A DNA stretch of 40,898 nucleotides from a virus: positions 1 to 40,898 of the IMG/VR virus record IMGVR_UViG_3300044729_002012, one strand, 5' to 3'. Below the pieces are notes generated by a model that had not been told where the DNA came from, did no database searches, and saw nothing but the letters and a program-made list of their open reading frames with translations. This document shows, in pieces, positions 31,077 to 39,327 of this stretch; position 1 is the stretch's first letter; every line of letters starts with the position of its first letter. The position numbers were made by a program, and so were the translations under genes.

Positions 31077-31413
31077 CTTCCAAAGCCTCCATAATGGAGA
31101 GAAGAACCCTGATCTTCTTGGATGCGGATTTCACATCCTTGATGCCATTTTCCCAGCTAGACTTGGGTCGGATCAGGTTGTTTGCCGCTCGCATCGCAAT
31201 CATAGCCATCGCGAATCGCAGGCGAAGTCCAAACAAATCGCCGACAATTCTTTCTATATTCATTACAGAAAATGGTTCGCCTTCATCAGCCTGATCGATG
31301 AAATCGAATGTCTCACGGGTATTCACATCAGTAGCAGTTAAATCGTCAATTAATTTGCCGAATTTATCGACGAATGCGCTGTTGCTCTCGTCAGCATCTT
31401 CTTTGTCATCCAT
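31012..31413 (-). CDS. Acidic hypothetical protein
   Basis: The start at 31413 (MDDKEDADESNSAF) is preferred over one ten codons upstream, since it overlaps the primase stop by eight bases. The 133-aa chain has an acidic head, a helical middle (VGDLFGLRLRFAMAMIAMRA) and a strongly acidic C-terminus (DDDDDSEDENTTEDSE). It could be a DNA-mimic or a replication accessory protein, but I see no identifying motif. It follows the primase-helicase in the operon. Confidence 0.5.
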   Translation of the reverse strand: MDDKEDADESNSAFVDKFGKLIDDLTATDVNTRETFDFIDQADEGEPFSVMNIERIVGDLFGLRLRFAMAMIAMRAANNLIRPKSSWENGIKDVKSASKKIRVLLSIMEALEDESDEDDDDDSEDENTTEDSE

Positions 31414-33427
31414 TTGGTGGCCCCGCCAGGTATGATTCCCCATGGAGAGTATATCGTTTCACGCTGCTCCCGTTGATCAAATCTTTTGCTGCCTGTTCTG
31501 TGCAGCCATGCCTGGTTAGCGATGCAATCACATCCACCTCTCGGCGGAAAAACCCCGTGGTAAGGAACGTGAGCAGTCCAGCAAGGGATGGGTTACCAGC
31601 AGGAGCAGCCGTAGCGGCCACCAAAGGCCTATAGTGTGCGCCGGAATCATGCATCGTCGAAATCAATTGTGGCGGTAGTTTTGAATTCGATTTCTCGACA
31701 AATATAAGCCTTTCATCAGGTGCTAAATCTGGGTTGGTTGCAGGGCCAACAATGCGGATTAGCTGACGAACCTGGCCGACGATGCGCCGCCCCAATGCCT
31801 GCCCCTCTTTGGACAGGTGAGTGATTAGCACGATCACACAATTGCGCTCTGAGGCGATCCGCATTAACGGCACAAAGAATTTAATTGCGTCTTCAGGCTT
31901 CATGGTGCCGTGGCTAGTTGCGTTCATTGCCGAATCGACAAACACCATGTCGATGCCATTGCGCTCAATTCTTGCGGATAGTTCAGTAAACTGTGCTGCG
32001 GTATCAAGGATAGTGCCCTGTGTAGGGTCATCATTCCAGGCATTGAGAACAATGTTCTCTGGAGGAATGCCAAATGCCATAGGGATCTCAGCTATCTCAC
32101 CCCACTGTCCATCACAAGGCATCCACAGGATTTTTCCGCCCGGTGGCAGGGTTGCCGGTGATCCATCCGGCCACACATCTCCATTGATCACCCTGCGAAT
32201 CAAATCGGCCACAAACCTCGTCTTCCCAACTCCAGGTTCAGCAGCAATTGAAACCAGGGCACCACGCTGCATCCATCCCGGCCAGATCCATTGCAGAGTT
32301 TTCCCTAGCCGGATCAAATCGGCAGCACTTGCGTCAGATCGATTTTGAGGGCTTGAAATTGTCTCAGGAGACTGTTTGACAACAGAAGTGGCACTCTTTG
32401 CCAACAAGTGGCCAACTCGGCTAGGATCGGCCTTTTTGACCGCTTCCCGAACCTTGTGATCGATTTCAGCGTCCGACCATGGTGGAAGGCAGGTTTGATT
32501 CCATTCGTGCAGCAGTGTTGTTGATTCACCCGCATCAAGCCCAAACCCTTCTACGCACAGCATTGCGGCTCGATAAGTGCGACTGTGTCCACCTTCTCCA
32601 GATACCGCCCCAGGCACTTTGCTCAAGTATGCCCTTGCTGCTTCTACAGGGGATCTGTTTGCACCGGGAGACTTTGTTGCTGACCAAGCCTCCATCATTC
32701 TCCGCATGGACTGCACGTTACCGGGGCGAGATGCGAGAATCTCACTCAATGGTGGGCGTGGTCTAATCTGTGTGGTCCGATGTGGACGCTCTGCGCTAGA
32801 TTCACCCTTCCGTGATCGAGTGCCATACAGTCTGGTTAGCCGGGGAGCATCGTGTGTAATCGTGTCAATTTTGACTCCTGATAATGTCACATGCGTGGAC
32901 AGCCCCTCAAGAAAAGACTTGACCAAGACACTGCCAGCTTCGTCATTTGGGAGGTCTATTGGTACAAGCAGGTGGCAACCATTACCAGAATCGCCTTCGA
33001 CAACTCCACGAAAACCAAATGTTTGAAGATTGAGCGCAACGTCTGCTGCTAACTGATGGGCACGGAATCGCTCTGAGTCTGTCGCCGAAGTATCCGATTG
33101 TCGATCTGGATCGCAGTCAATTAAAATCCACTCTCGTCGAACGACATCAATCGCTTCCGCACTCACCACCCTAGTCAGAAATGGTGTTCGTCTACCCTGA
33201 TTTCTGTTAATAAACTCAGGCGGCAATGGATTCATAATCCAGTAGATGCCACCATAAATCTCAGGGTGAGACTCTAGTCGTGAAACAGCAAGTTCAAGTT
33301 CTTGGTATTGGTCAGCACGGTAATACTGATTGCGAGTATATTTCTCGCCATCCCTAACGAAAAAAGCCCGAACCTCTGTTACCTGAGATTCAGGCAGGAT
33401 GTCCACCATCCATGACAATGAATTCAT
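31406..33427 (-). CDS. AEP-type primase with RepA-like helicase
   Basis: This 673-aa protein combines two replication activities. The N-terminal primase of the archaeo-eukaryotic type shows ILIDCDPDR (101-109, metal ligands) and DSGNGCHLLVPIDLP (146-160), with RLTRLYGTRSRKG near 196-208, as in prophage primases. Residues 265-335 look like a PriCT-type linker (PPWSDAEIDHKVREAVKK). The C-terminal ATPase has Walker A AEPGVGKT (396-403), Walker B VFVDSA (D498) and a THLSKEG motif. It would prime and unwind at the phage origin. AAAGGTG precedes the ATG. Confidence 0.85.
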   Translation of the reverse strand: MNSLSWMVDILPESQVTEVRAFFVRDGEKYTRNQYYRADQYQELELAVSRLESHPEIYGGIYWIMNPLPPEFINRNQGRRTPFLTRVVSAEAIDVVRREWILIDCDPDRQSDTSATDSERFRAHQLAADVALNLQTFGFRGVVEGDSGNGCHLLVPIDLPNDEAGSVLVKSFLEGLSTHVTLSGVKIDTITHDAPRLTRLYGTRSRKGESSAERPHRTTQIRPRPPLSEILASRPGNVQSMRRMMEAWSATKSPGANRSPVEAARAYLSKVPGAVSGEGGHSRTYRAAMLCVEGFGLDAGESTTLLHEWNQTCLPPWSDAEIDHKVREAVKKADPSRVGHLLAKSATSVVKQSPETISSPQNRSDASAADLIRLGKTLQWIWPGWMQRGALVSIAAEPGVGKTRFVADLIRRVINGDVWPDGSPATLPPGGKILWMPCDGQWGEIAEIPMAFGIPPENIVLNAWNDDPTQGTILDTAAQFTELSARIERNGIDMVFVDSAMNATSHGTMKPEDAIKFFVPLMRIASERNCVIVLITHLSKEGQALGRRIVGQVRQLIRIVGPATNPDLAPDERLIFVEKSNSKLPPQLISTMHDSGAHYRPLVAATAAPAGNPSLAGLLTFLTTGFFRREVDVIASLTRHGCTEQAAKDLINGSSVKRYTLHGESYLAGPPNG

Positions 33428-33436
33428 ACGTCACCT

Positions 33437-33784
33437 TTATCCAATATCAGAATCAGCATCCGCATCCATGGCATCGTACGAGTAGTCATCCGTTGGATGC
33501 GCCACTTGCCTATTTTTGTTTTCTCGCTCCGTTGAAACGATCCGCATTTCATGGAATCGTTTCATATTCTCAGCGACAAGCCAGTCATTGATCACGGACG
33601 CTGCGACATAAACAATTCGACCAATGATGACTGTGGGAATCCTGCCTTCCCCAATCCATTTTTTAAGGTGATTAGGTGAGAGGAACGAGAGCATTTTGCA
33701 AAAGGCAGGTCGAATCAACGACTCGCCATCGGCAGCACGTTGTAACGTGAGGCGAACCCAATGCTCTCGTTCCTCAGAATCCAT
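33437..33784 (-). CDS. HTH DNA-binding protein (MerR/excisionase-like)
   Basis: This 115-aa protein has a winged-helix-like stretch LSPNHLKKWIGEGRIPTVII then GRIVYVAASVINDWLV near 35-70, typical of short MerR-like or excisionase-like DNA-binding proteins that read a site next to a tyrosine recombinase or act as local regulators. No integrase is visible here, so regulation or replication support is more likely. The acidic end (DAMDADADSDIG) is Asp-rich. It lies between primase-helicase and the DUF669-like gene. Confidence 0.6.
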   Translation of the reverse strand: MDSEEREHWVRLTLQRAADGESLIRPAFCKMLSFLSPNHLKKWIGEGRIPTVIIGRIVYVAASVINDWLVAENMKRFHEMRIVSTERENKNRQVAHPTDDYSYDAMDADADSDIG

Positions 33785-33790
33785 AATCTA

Positions 33791-34297
33791 TCAACCGAAT
33801 GGGTTATCGTCGGGTTCAGCAGCGTCACCAAGTTCGACAGGTCTTGCACGAAGACTGATGAAATTGATGTTGTGGTAGACCTTGCCGTCCTTGGCAGTAG
33901 AAGAGCGTTTGCGAACCGTGGCGTGAACTCCCTTGAGTGTTGGCCCCGACTCCGAAAAGCCCTGTGCAAGGCCAATGTTCTTGGTTTTCCACTCATCGAC
34001 CTGAACACCAAGAAGCTTAAGCTCGGCCCCAAGGATGTTGATACCAACCGAGTTGCGGAAGAAGGTCGTCTTCTCGGTAAGGCATCCATGATTGCCTGGA
34101 CCATCGATGATCTTCATCGTGATCCGGTGGATCGGCTCGCCAGTCGATGTCAATTGCGTTAGCTCGCATTTGACAATTTCAACACCGTACTCGCCATCGG
34201 CCATGCCGTCTGTGCGGACGAACTGAGTCGCCTCTGGTTTGAATTCAGCTTGATACTGCTGAAGAATCTCGTCTGCCCATGCCCAATCATTGCTCAT
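33791..34297 (-). CDS. DUF669-like ssDNA-binding candidate
   Basis: The ATG at 34297 has AGGAGG and a clear spacer; a start at 34318 gives a longer, less likely form. The 168-aa product begins MSNDWAWADEILQQYQAEFK and has DGEYGVEIVKCELTQLTSTG, FRNSVGINILGAELKLLG and a C-terminal DDNPFG. The pattern matches the phage DUF669 group, and the acidic DDNPFG end is SSB-like. It would bind ssDNA and partner replication or recombination proteins. It is next to UvrD-like helicase, which fits. Confidence 0.65.
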   Translation of the reverse strand: MSNDWAWADEILQQYQAEFKPEATQFVRTDGMADGEYGVEIVKCELTQLTSTGEPIHRITMKIIDGPGNHGCLTEKTTFFRNSVGINILGAELKLLGVQVDEWKTKNIGLAQGFSESGPTLKGVHATVRKRSSTAKDGKVYHNINFISLRARPVELGDAAEPDDNPFG

Positions 34298-34301
34298 GAT
34301 C

Positions 34302-35834
34302 TCAACCCTCCTGTCCACTTCGGGACATCTGACGTAACCACTCGCTGGTTTCGGGGCGCTTTGATTTTGCCCCTTCTGCCAGCACCAGGCGATGTTTTGA
34401 CCTAGTCAAGGCGACATAGGCCAAGTTCATCTCTTGGATCGTTGATTCCTCGTTCCCGCCTTTGCGGCCGAGGATGTGCGGATGCAAAATGTAGACACTA
34501 TTTGCTTCCGAACCTTTGCTTCTGTGAATCGATGAAAGAATGACTTTCTTACTCTCATCAATATCGTCTGCGAACATTCTATCGATTGCTTCCATCAACT
34601 GCCCAACATTTTCGTTGGAATTTGCGAGAATTCCAATGCAGTTACACTGATCTGTGTGTGCTTGAATTGCCGAATCAGAAGCATCACGTTCAATCAATTT
34701 ATCCATATTGACCTGTCGATAGTTCGCAATTTTGCGAATCAGATCTGGAATGCTGGTTGGGAACAGCTTCTTGATCAAACCTGTCAAACCGTCACCAATT
34801 GACCGTCCACGGATAGTGGCTGGTACATTGTTTGAGATTAACTGATACGTCAGTGAAACCAGTGGCGCATTGGACCTACAGATCACTAGATCACCCGGCA
34901 AAACCATTCTTGGTAATGCTGCCTCGACTGTCTCTTCGTACTCTCCACGGGGGGCATTAGGTCTGTTTTGAATGTCTGGAACCAAGTGCCTGGCCAAGTC
35001 TAGGTGGCTCACGGGGCATCTCCAGCAGGTGGACAACGGGAACTCAGTCGCATTGAGTTCTCGACGCAGGGTGTTGAACGACCTTGCGTCAGCACCAGCA
35101 AATAACATAATAGATTGATGTGGATCGCCGACAAACATGATGCGTGGCGACAAACCCATAACAAGCTGCTGTTGGGCGCGATTGAAATCTTGAGCCTCAT
35201 CTGCAATCAGAAAATCATATTGGTGCGCCACAAGGCCCAAATATGATGGAGCAGACACCATGTCCGTGTAATCCACGGTTTGCATCTGCTCAAGACCAAT
35301 CTTGACGATGTTGCGAACCATCGAAAGCATCTCGTCAAAGCTGGACATGTGTGGTGGGAATTCCCACCCTTGCAGGTCGCAAGCCTTGATTATTTGTTTT
35401 CGCACAGGCGCTTCATCACCTTCAAAACTTGCAAGTTCATTGCGGAAAATATCGATGAGCTTGTTGATGCCGGAAAAACTTTTGTGCAGTTTATCCCGGT
35501 GATCAAAAGCCTGCGGGTAAAGTTCCTTCAGGATCTTGAAGTACTTCTTGCCATCGACCTCTCCAACGCCTGGGATCTTTGACCTGAGCGTTGAGAAACC
35601 CACACTGTGAAGCGTTGCTGCCCGTGCAGACAATCCAAGCCTGCTTTGTAGCTCTGCGGCAATGTGCTTATTGAAAGCAACAAAGCCTACATTTTTCTCA
35701 TTACTGACACACTTAGCTGCTGCGACAGCCGTGGTGGTCTTGCCCGATCCAGCAAGGGCACGAACCGCAATATGTTTCCGCTTTGCACGAACGTAATCGT
35801 AAATCGCTTGCTGCTGCTCTGTTGGAACACTCAT
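34302..35834 (-). CDS. UvrD/PcrA-like superfamily 1 helicase
   Basis: This 510-aa helicase shows Walker A LAGSGKTTT (27-35), DEAQDFN (motif II, near 215), VGDPHQSIM and FAGAD (motif III/IV), SIHRSKG (motif V) and VALTRSKHRLVL (motif VI). It should unwind DNA 3' to 5' using ATP and is shorter than host UvrD (about 720 aa), as phage versions usually are. It would support replication fork progress or recombination. AAAGGATATTGAA precedes the ATG. Confidence 0.88.
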   Translation of the reverse strand: MSVPTEQQQAIYDYVRAKRKHIAVRALAGSGKTTTAVAAAKCVSNEKNVGFVAFNKHIAAELQSRLGLSARAATLHSVGFSTLRSKIPGVGEVDGKKYFKILKELYPQAFDHRDKLHKSFSGINKLIDIFRNELASFEGDEAPVRKQIIKACDLQGWEFPPHMSSFDEMLSMVRNIVKIGLEQMQTVDYTDMVSAPSYLGLVAHQYDFLIADEAQDFNRAQQQLVMGLSPRIMFVGDPHQSIMLFAGADARSFNTLRRELNATEFPLSTCWRCPVSHLDLARHLVPDIQNRPNAPRGEYEETVEAALPRMVLPGDLVICRSNAPLVSLTYQLISNNVPATIRGRSIGDGLTGLIKKLFPTSIPDLIRKIANYRQVNMDKLIERDASDSAIQAHTDQCNCIGILANSNENVGQLMEAIDRMFADDIDESKKVILSSIHRSKGSEANSVYILHPHILGRKGGNEESTIQEMNLAYVALTRSKHRLVLAEGAKSKRPETSEWLRQMSRSGQEG

Positions 35835-35851
35835 TTCAATATCCTTTCTTA

Positions 35852-36112
35852 TTAGATCTTACCATCACGAATGTTTTGCAAATCAAAACCTTTCGCTAGT
35901 CTTGTGATGCGAACATATTCGCCACTTCCATCTTCGCTAAGTGTTTGATCTGTGACATGTAGTTGCTCACAGTTCATGCAACCCCAAGCGCGCTCAACAA
36001 CCCCTCTGATTGGGAAAATACCACGATGGCAAGCACTATTGCATTTTATGCAACGTGGTCCCCAAGCCCATTTTTCTTCTGCCGTAATATGCCGCACTGA
36101 AACATCACTCAT
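35852..36112 (-). CDS. Small zinc-ribbon protein
   Basis: The start is the ATG at 36112, preceded by AAGGAG; an upstream in-frame ATG lies inside the previous gene. The 86-aa product begins MSDVSVRHITAEEKWAWGPR and has two CxxC pairs, RCIKCN and CMNCEQ, separated by 26 residues, the layout of a zinc ribbon or knuckle. It lies between the recombinase candidate and UvrD-like helicase. Likely a nucleic-acid-binding adaptor; that is inference. Confidence 0.6.
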   Translation of the reverse strand: MSDVSVRHITAEEKWAWGPRCIKCNSACHRGIFPIRGVVERAWGCMNCEQLHVTDQTLSEDGSGEYVRITRLAKGFDLQNIRDGKI

Positions 36113-36113
36113 G

Positions 36114-36821
36114 TCATACTCCTTCTTTGTTAAGCCATTCCAAAACACGATTCGCCATTTCCGCCTCAAGATTCACTAGGTCTGTAACACCAAATTCTTC
36201 ACTGATTGCTTTAGCTACAGACTTAGGTGGCAATCCAGAAGCCTTAACCTTGCGAGCAAATGCATCACGCAGGTGATCACGCAGGTTCGGCGTAGGTGGC
36301 TCAGATTTGACCGGCACCACATTGGTTTTGATCTGTGGCGTATCCTGCACTTCCGATTCATCGAGCCATCCGAGGCCGCACAGCGACAACGTGCATCGAC
36401 GTTTAGCCTTGGTCATCGCCCGCATCCTGGCATTGGCGAGATCAATTCCCTTGAGGCCTGCAACATACACATCGCCTCGGTCAATGTCTCTCCGCCCATC
36501 CTTGGCTTGCATCGTAACTATTACGGAAAATATGTCGTCTTTGAATTCCTCACGCATTTCAACTAGTGAAACTCCATGGATGGAACGCAACTGGTCAGCA
36601 CAGTTCCTCTGTGCGTACATTTTCTCGCTACCATCACGCTGCTTATAAAATCCGAATGGCTGGGTATAAGGATTCAGCCCCAGGCTTTCGCAAACACGCT
36701 TGTAGAGCGCAACCTTATCGTCGGCGGAAAGACGACCGTAATCGTTTTTCATCAAAGCGTGTTCAACAGCCTCTCCCATGCCATACTGCCCAGACGCAAC
36801 CAATCCCTTCTCATCTACCAT
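36114..36821 (-). CDS. Putative ssDNA-annealing recombinase
   Basis: The ATG at 36821 is chosen because AAGGAG is then seven bases upstream; one at 36827 leaves only one base. The 235-aa product has YKRVCESLGLNPYTQPFGFY (near 40-60), like the LxxCxxxGLNPxxxPF element of Bet/RecT-type recombinases, and later NARMRAMTKAKRRCTLSL, CGLGWLDESE, a pattern of phage recombination proteins. It should anneal ssDNA for recombination-dependent replication. The family call is moderate because RecT hallmarks are few. Confidence 0.55.
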   Translation of the reverse strand: MVDEKGLVASGQYGMGEAVEHALMKNDYGRLSADDKVALYKRVCESLGLNPYTQPFGFYKQRDGSEKMYAQRNCADQLRSIHGVSLVEMREEFKDDIFSVIVTMQAKDGRRDIDRGDVYVAGLKGIDLANARMRAMTKAKRRCTLSLCGLGWLDESEVQDTPQIKTNVVPVKSEPPTPNLRDHLRDAFARKVKASGLPPKSVAKAISEEFGVTDLVNLEAEMANRVLEWLNKEGV

Positions 36822-36843
36822 ATCCATACTCCTTTTTCTTAGA

Positions 36844-37155
36844 TCAGATCAACTTTTCGGAACGAATGATACGAACACGTTTGGGTGCGAGCAGTCGTAG
36901 TGCTGCTCGCTCACCGGCTAGGTCATCGAGGGTAATTACGACCATCGCTGGTCGGTCATCGCTCGGCCCAGGCACTTCGATTGACTGTCCAATGGAGAGG
37001 GTGAACTCAACATCACGCACACGAATAGTTGCTTCACGATCTGTGACCACAAGGGTTTCCAGAAGGATGTCCTGGCAACCCTCCCACCTCATGACGATGT
37101 TCTCGCCCACCTGCCGAATTAAACTAAGCCCACCATACCTGTTAAAAATCGTCAT
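36844..37155 (-). CDS. CsrA-like RNA-binding protein with internal insert
   Basis: This 103-aa protein has the two edges of CsrA: residues 10-22 LSLIRQVGENIVM, like E. coli LILTRRVGETLMI, and 70-103 MVVITLDDLAGERAALRLLA then PKRVRIIRSEKLI, like [20 protein letters not shown] then VHREEI. R14 and R98 fall at the RNA-contacting Arg6 and Arg44. An insert of about 47 residues lies between the first strand and the rest. CsrA proteins bind GGA in leader hairpins and block or stabilise mRNAs. Start: ATG at 37155 by TGATG; ATG 37158 is possible. Confidence 0.5.
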   Translation of the reverse strand: MTIFNRYGGLSLIRQVGENIVMRWEGCQDILLETLVVTDREATIRVRDVEFTLSIGQSIEVPGPSDDRPAMVVITLDDLAGERAALRLLAPKRVRIIRSEKLI

Positions 37156-37634
37156 CATTTCCCTTCCTTCTTCTGCTTTTTCTTCAACATCCGTGCCCGA
37201 GAAACCAAAGCAGCTTCCAGGCGCTCTAAGGAAAATCCTATCCTGTTCCAGCCGATCACCTTAAAAATGTGGCTGATTTCTGGTGGTATATTCATTTCCT
37301 CGATGTGCGTCACGAATTCTGGGTTCGTGATATCCAGCAAGAATTCTACCACCTTGCAAGGGCTTTGGCGCAGGTTTGTTTCGTCGGAAACGTATGACAC
37401 TAGAAAAAAAGTCAGATCTTCCATTTCTATACCACGGCAGGACAGACCTGCAAGCAGCCTCATTACCCCTTGCATATCCCAGTTGCCTGCCGAAATAACC
37501 AACAAATTATATTCGCCGTTATTGATTTCTCCGCCGTCATATGCACGTTTAAACCGTGCTTCCAATTCCTCTCGCAGTGCTATGCTACTACCCATGCCGC
37601 CTTCGATATACTCTTTGGCTAGATCATTGGACAT
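37155..37634 (-). CDS. Hypothetical protein upstream of the CsrA-like gene
   Basis: This 159-aa protein has a strong ribosome site (AAAGGAGGTGCGCT) before the ATG at 37634. It begins MSNDLAKEYIEGGMGSSIAL, is mostly helical with patches of hydrophobicity and ends basic (RARMLKKKQKKEGK). I recognise no family. It overlaps the CsrA-like start (ATGA), so the two are co-translated. Confidence 0.6.
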   Translation of the reverse strand: MSNDLAKEYIEGGMGSSIALREELEARFKRAYDGGEINNGEYNLLVISAGNWDMQGVMRLLAGLSCRGIEMEDLTFFLVSYVSDETNLRQSPCKVVEFLLDITNPEFVTHIEEMNIPPEISHIFKVIGWNRIGFSLERLEAALVSRARMLKKKQKKEGK

Positions 37635-37658
37635 AGCGCACCTCCTTTATTCATTATC

Positions 37659-37817
37659 CTATCGTACCAATCGCAACACAACCTCACCATGAGGCCTGTC
37701 GTTATCATATGATAGCCTGATCTCTGCTTCTGTCCTAGACCGAGGCGAAGGTGCCACGGTGCAACCGCAAATCAGGCTAGCAGCAGCAATCAAAACAATG
37801 CGGAAAATCTTCATCAT
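37659..37817 (-). CDS. Small lipoprotein (52 aa)
   Basis: Reading left from the ATG at 37817 gives MMKIFRIVLIAAASLICGCT, a signal peptide with basic start, hydrophobic core and a lipobox-like ICGC, then a short Ser/Pro/Arg-rich mature part ending LVLRLVR-like at TAG 37659-37661. AGGAG lies five to eight bases before the double ATG. It would be anchored in a membrane. Phage lipoproteins of this size include outer spanin subunits and superinfection-exclusion proteins; which is unclear. Its leader hairpin is unusual. Confidence 0.65.
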   Translation of the reverse strand: MMKIFRIVLIAAASLICGCTVAPSPRSRTEAEIRLSYDNDRPHGEVVLRLVR

Positions 37818-37824
37818 TCCATCT

Positions 37825-37852
37825 CCTGTGGGATTATTCCCACAGGTTTTTT
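37825..37852. promoter_or_regulatory. 9-bp hairpin at the lipoprotein ribosome site
   Basis: CCTGTGGGA TTAT TCCCACAGG is a perfect 9-bp stem with a four-base loop. On the + strand it is followed by TTTTTT, a standard terminator for rightward transcripts. On the leftward transcript it comes right before the lipoprotein start, and its arm runs into the AGGAG ribosome site, so it could hide that site. Either function is possible; the sequence also holds AGGA and GGA, which CsrA-like proteins bind. Confidence 0.6.
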
Positions 37853-37859
37853 ATCGACA

Positions 37860-38144
37860 TTAGTCGTGTGTGTGACTGAGAGTTTCTTGAAATGTCACAC
37901 GGCTTTCCAGGCTTGCAACCCGTGCAACCAGTGCATTCAGAGCGTCGATGAAACGCTGCTTTGCTGCACTCGGACCAGGTTTTCTACCCCTCTTGTCGCC
38001 CTTCGGCCACGAAGCAGATTCTGCCTGCACCGGATTAGATCTTGGGTCAGGAAGCCTGCCCAACTTAATTTGGTAGATAACTGCATTACGGGTTTTCCCG
38101 AAATGCTTCGCAAGCTCATCAATCGTAGAAATCATCGTCATCAT
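37860..38144 (-). CDS. HTH plus coiled-coil DNA-binding protein
   Basis: The start is the ATG pair at 38144/38141, preceded by AGGGG. The product of about 94 aa has IDELAKHFGKTRNAVIYQIK, a helix-turn-helix, a Lys/Arg-rich middle (PKGDKRGRKPGPSAAKQRF) and a leucine-rich coiled coil (LNALVARVASLESRVTF). It is probably a transcription regulator of this operon or the divergent control region. It overlaps the previous gene by 26 bases. Confidence 0.6.
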   Translation of the reverse strand: MMTMISTIDELAKHFGKTRNAVIYQIKLGRLPDPRSNPVQAESASWPKGDKRGRKPGPSAAKQRFIDALNALVARVASLESRVTFQETLSHTHD

Positions 38145-38340
38145 GAGTCCCCTTCGTGATCGCTTCAAAGAATCCAACTAATGCTCTGGCATCAGCAATC
38201 ATTCTATGATTTTCTGGGTTACTGGCAACTAATTCGGAAAATAATTTTTTCGACAAACATCGTAATTTCCAGAGCATCGTTTTGCTCCAAAAGCATGGTG
38301 TGCCTGCGTCACCATGCTGCTCACGATAATAGTTCTTCAC
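38119..38340 (-). CDS. Small hypothetical protein with GTG start
   Basis: A GTG at 38340 overlaps the sigma factor stop codon (GTGA). The 73-aa product is (M)KNYYREQHGDAGTPCFWSK, then basic helices and an acidic tail (HDDDDFYD). I recognise no motif. It is translation-coupled to the sigma factor and precedes the HTH gene; a partner of the sigma factor is possible but not shown. Confidence 0.5.
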   Translation of the reverse strand: MKNYYREQHGDAGTPCFWSKTMLWKLRCLSKKLFSELVASNPENHRMIADARALVGFFEAITKGTHDDDDFYD

Positions 38341-38930
38341 TCAGCACCACCATGTGGGTTATCTGGGATGGATACGCCACCATTCCCCATTCTGTGTTCC
38401 CGGCGGAATGATTTCGGAAAAACCTGCCTTAGTCGGAATGCCAGCTTTCGCAATAGCACTCTTCTTCGGTGATGAATATTCTGCGGAGACACGCCAAGGC
38501 TATCGGCGATCTCCCTAGCAGTATGGTCCTGTGATATCAGTATGCGCTCATGGTCTTCAAGCGCATCGACCCTGCTGCGTAGACATTCCAACTGAAATGG
38601 GGTCAATTCAAATTGATCGTATGGGTCAGATTCTGGACCCATGGCTTCACAATATTTTTCCTGTTCCACCTGTTTCTCACTACGGAAAAACTTGAGCGCA
38701 CGGCGGATTAGGTCAGATCTAGCACCCATAAATTTGTGGAATGACCAAGTGCTTAACGCTGCGCCACCTTCGGGATTCCAGGTTGCAACTGCTTTGCACA
38801 ACGCAAGCATCAATTCGCCTTCGTAATCCGCCATCCGAATGAACCTGGGTGGCGTATATTTTTCGATGAAATGGAACACCAAGCCAGTGTTCTTGGTGAC
38901 TATCTCTTGCTGTTCTGATGTGAGTCGCAT
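38337..38930 (-). CDS. Phage RNA polymerase sigma factor
   Basis: This 197-aa protein has region 2 of sigma70-type factors: NTGLVFHFIEKYTPPR, then DYEGELMLALCKAVATWNPEGG, AALSTWSFHKFMGARSDLIRRAL, near residues 14-80, and region 4: EDHERILISQDHTAREIADS, LGVSPQNIHHRRRVLLRKLA, near 125-160. It would redirect host RNA polymerase to phage promoters, for example late genes. It starts by TGATG coupling to the previous gene. Length is that of compact (ECF-like or phage) sigma factors. Confidence 0.8.
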   Translation of the reverse strand: MRLTSEQQEIVTKNTGLVFHFIEKYTPPRFIRMADYEGELMLALCKAVATWNPEGGAALSTWSFHKFMGARSDLIRRALKFFRSEKQVEQEKYCEAMGPESDPYDQFELTPFQLECLRSRVDALEDHERILISQDHTAREIADSLGVSPQNIHHRRRVLLRKLAFRLRQVFPKSFRREHRMGNGGVSIPDNPHGGAE

Positions 38931-39112
38931 CAGTCTTCGTACCTTTCACTGTGTTCAAGGCGATGACATGCTCGGCACAACCCGCCAGGGCCAGTGCGGC
39001 AGGGCTTCAGACAGCCATCACAGTACGTCTGGGGCACTTTCTCAGCCTCAATCTGTACAAGTGCATCCAACGCTGCTTGGACTCGATACGGGTCAACGCT
39101 TGGGCCTTTCAT
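38930..39112 (-). CDS. Small zinc-finger-like protein
   Basis: This 60-aa protein begins MKGPSVDPYRVQAALDALVQ and has four to five cysteines, YCDGCLKPCRTG and GLCRACHRLEH, like a zinc ribbon or C4-type finger. AGGAGGAG and a seven-base spacer precede the ATG. It directly precedes the sigma factor gene. Function unknown; a DNA- or RNA-polymerase-binding role is possible. Confidence 0.6.
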   Translation of the reverse strand: MKGPSVDPYRVQAALDALVQIEAEKVPQTYCDGCLKPCRTGPGGLCRACHRLEHSERYED

Positions 39113-39327
39113 GATCCACTCCTCCTGCGGTTCCTATTAATCAGCCAATGTGGTGGACAGCCCATCCATGGCTCCCACCCTTTCTGTATTTTCTCTATCA
39201 CTTTCACTTCTCGCATCCATTCATCTATCAGGTTCGCGCGTTCCACCGGGTCGGTGGCTTGCTGGGCGCGCTTTTTTATAATCTCTGCGTGCCATCGATT
39301 ACTACCCAACTGCACTTCCTGCTTCAT
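39109..39327 (-). CDS. Hypothetical small basic protein
   Basis: This 72-aa protein begins MKQEVQLGSNRWHAEIIKKR, contains a helical middle (DEWMREVKVIEKIQKGWEPW) and ends very basic (INRNRRRSGS). The ATG at 39327 has AAGGAGG upstream and overlaps the previous stop (ATGA); the TGA overlaps the next gene by four bases. I recognise no family. Confidence 0.55.
   Translation of the reverse strand: MKQEVQLGSNRWHAEIIKKRAQQATDPVERANLIDEWMREVKVIEKIQKGWEPWMGCPPHWLINRNRRRSGS

Noticed and set aside
33437-33784. Excisionase of a prophage
   Set aside because: The HTH is excisionase-like in shape, but no integrase or attachment site is seen, so a regulator is more likely.
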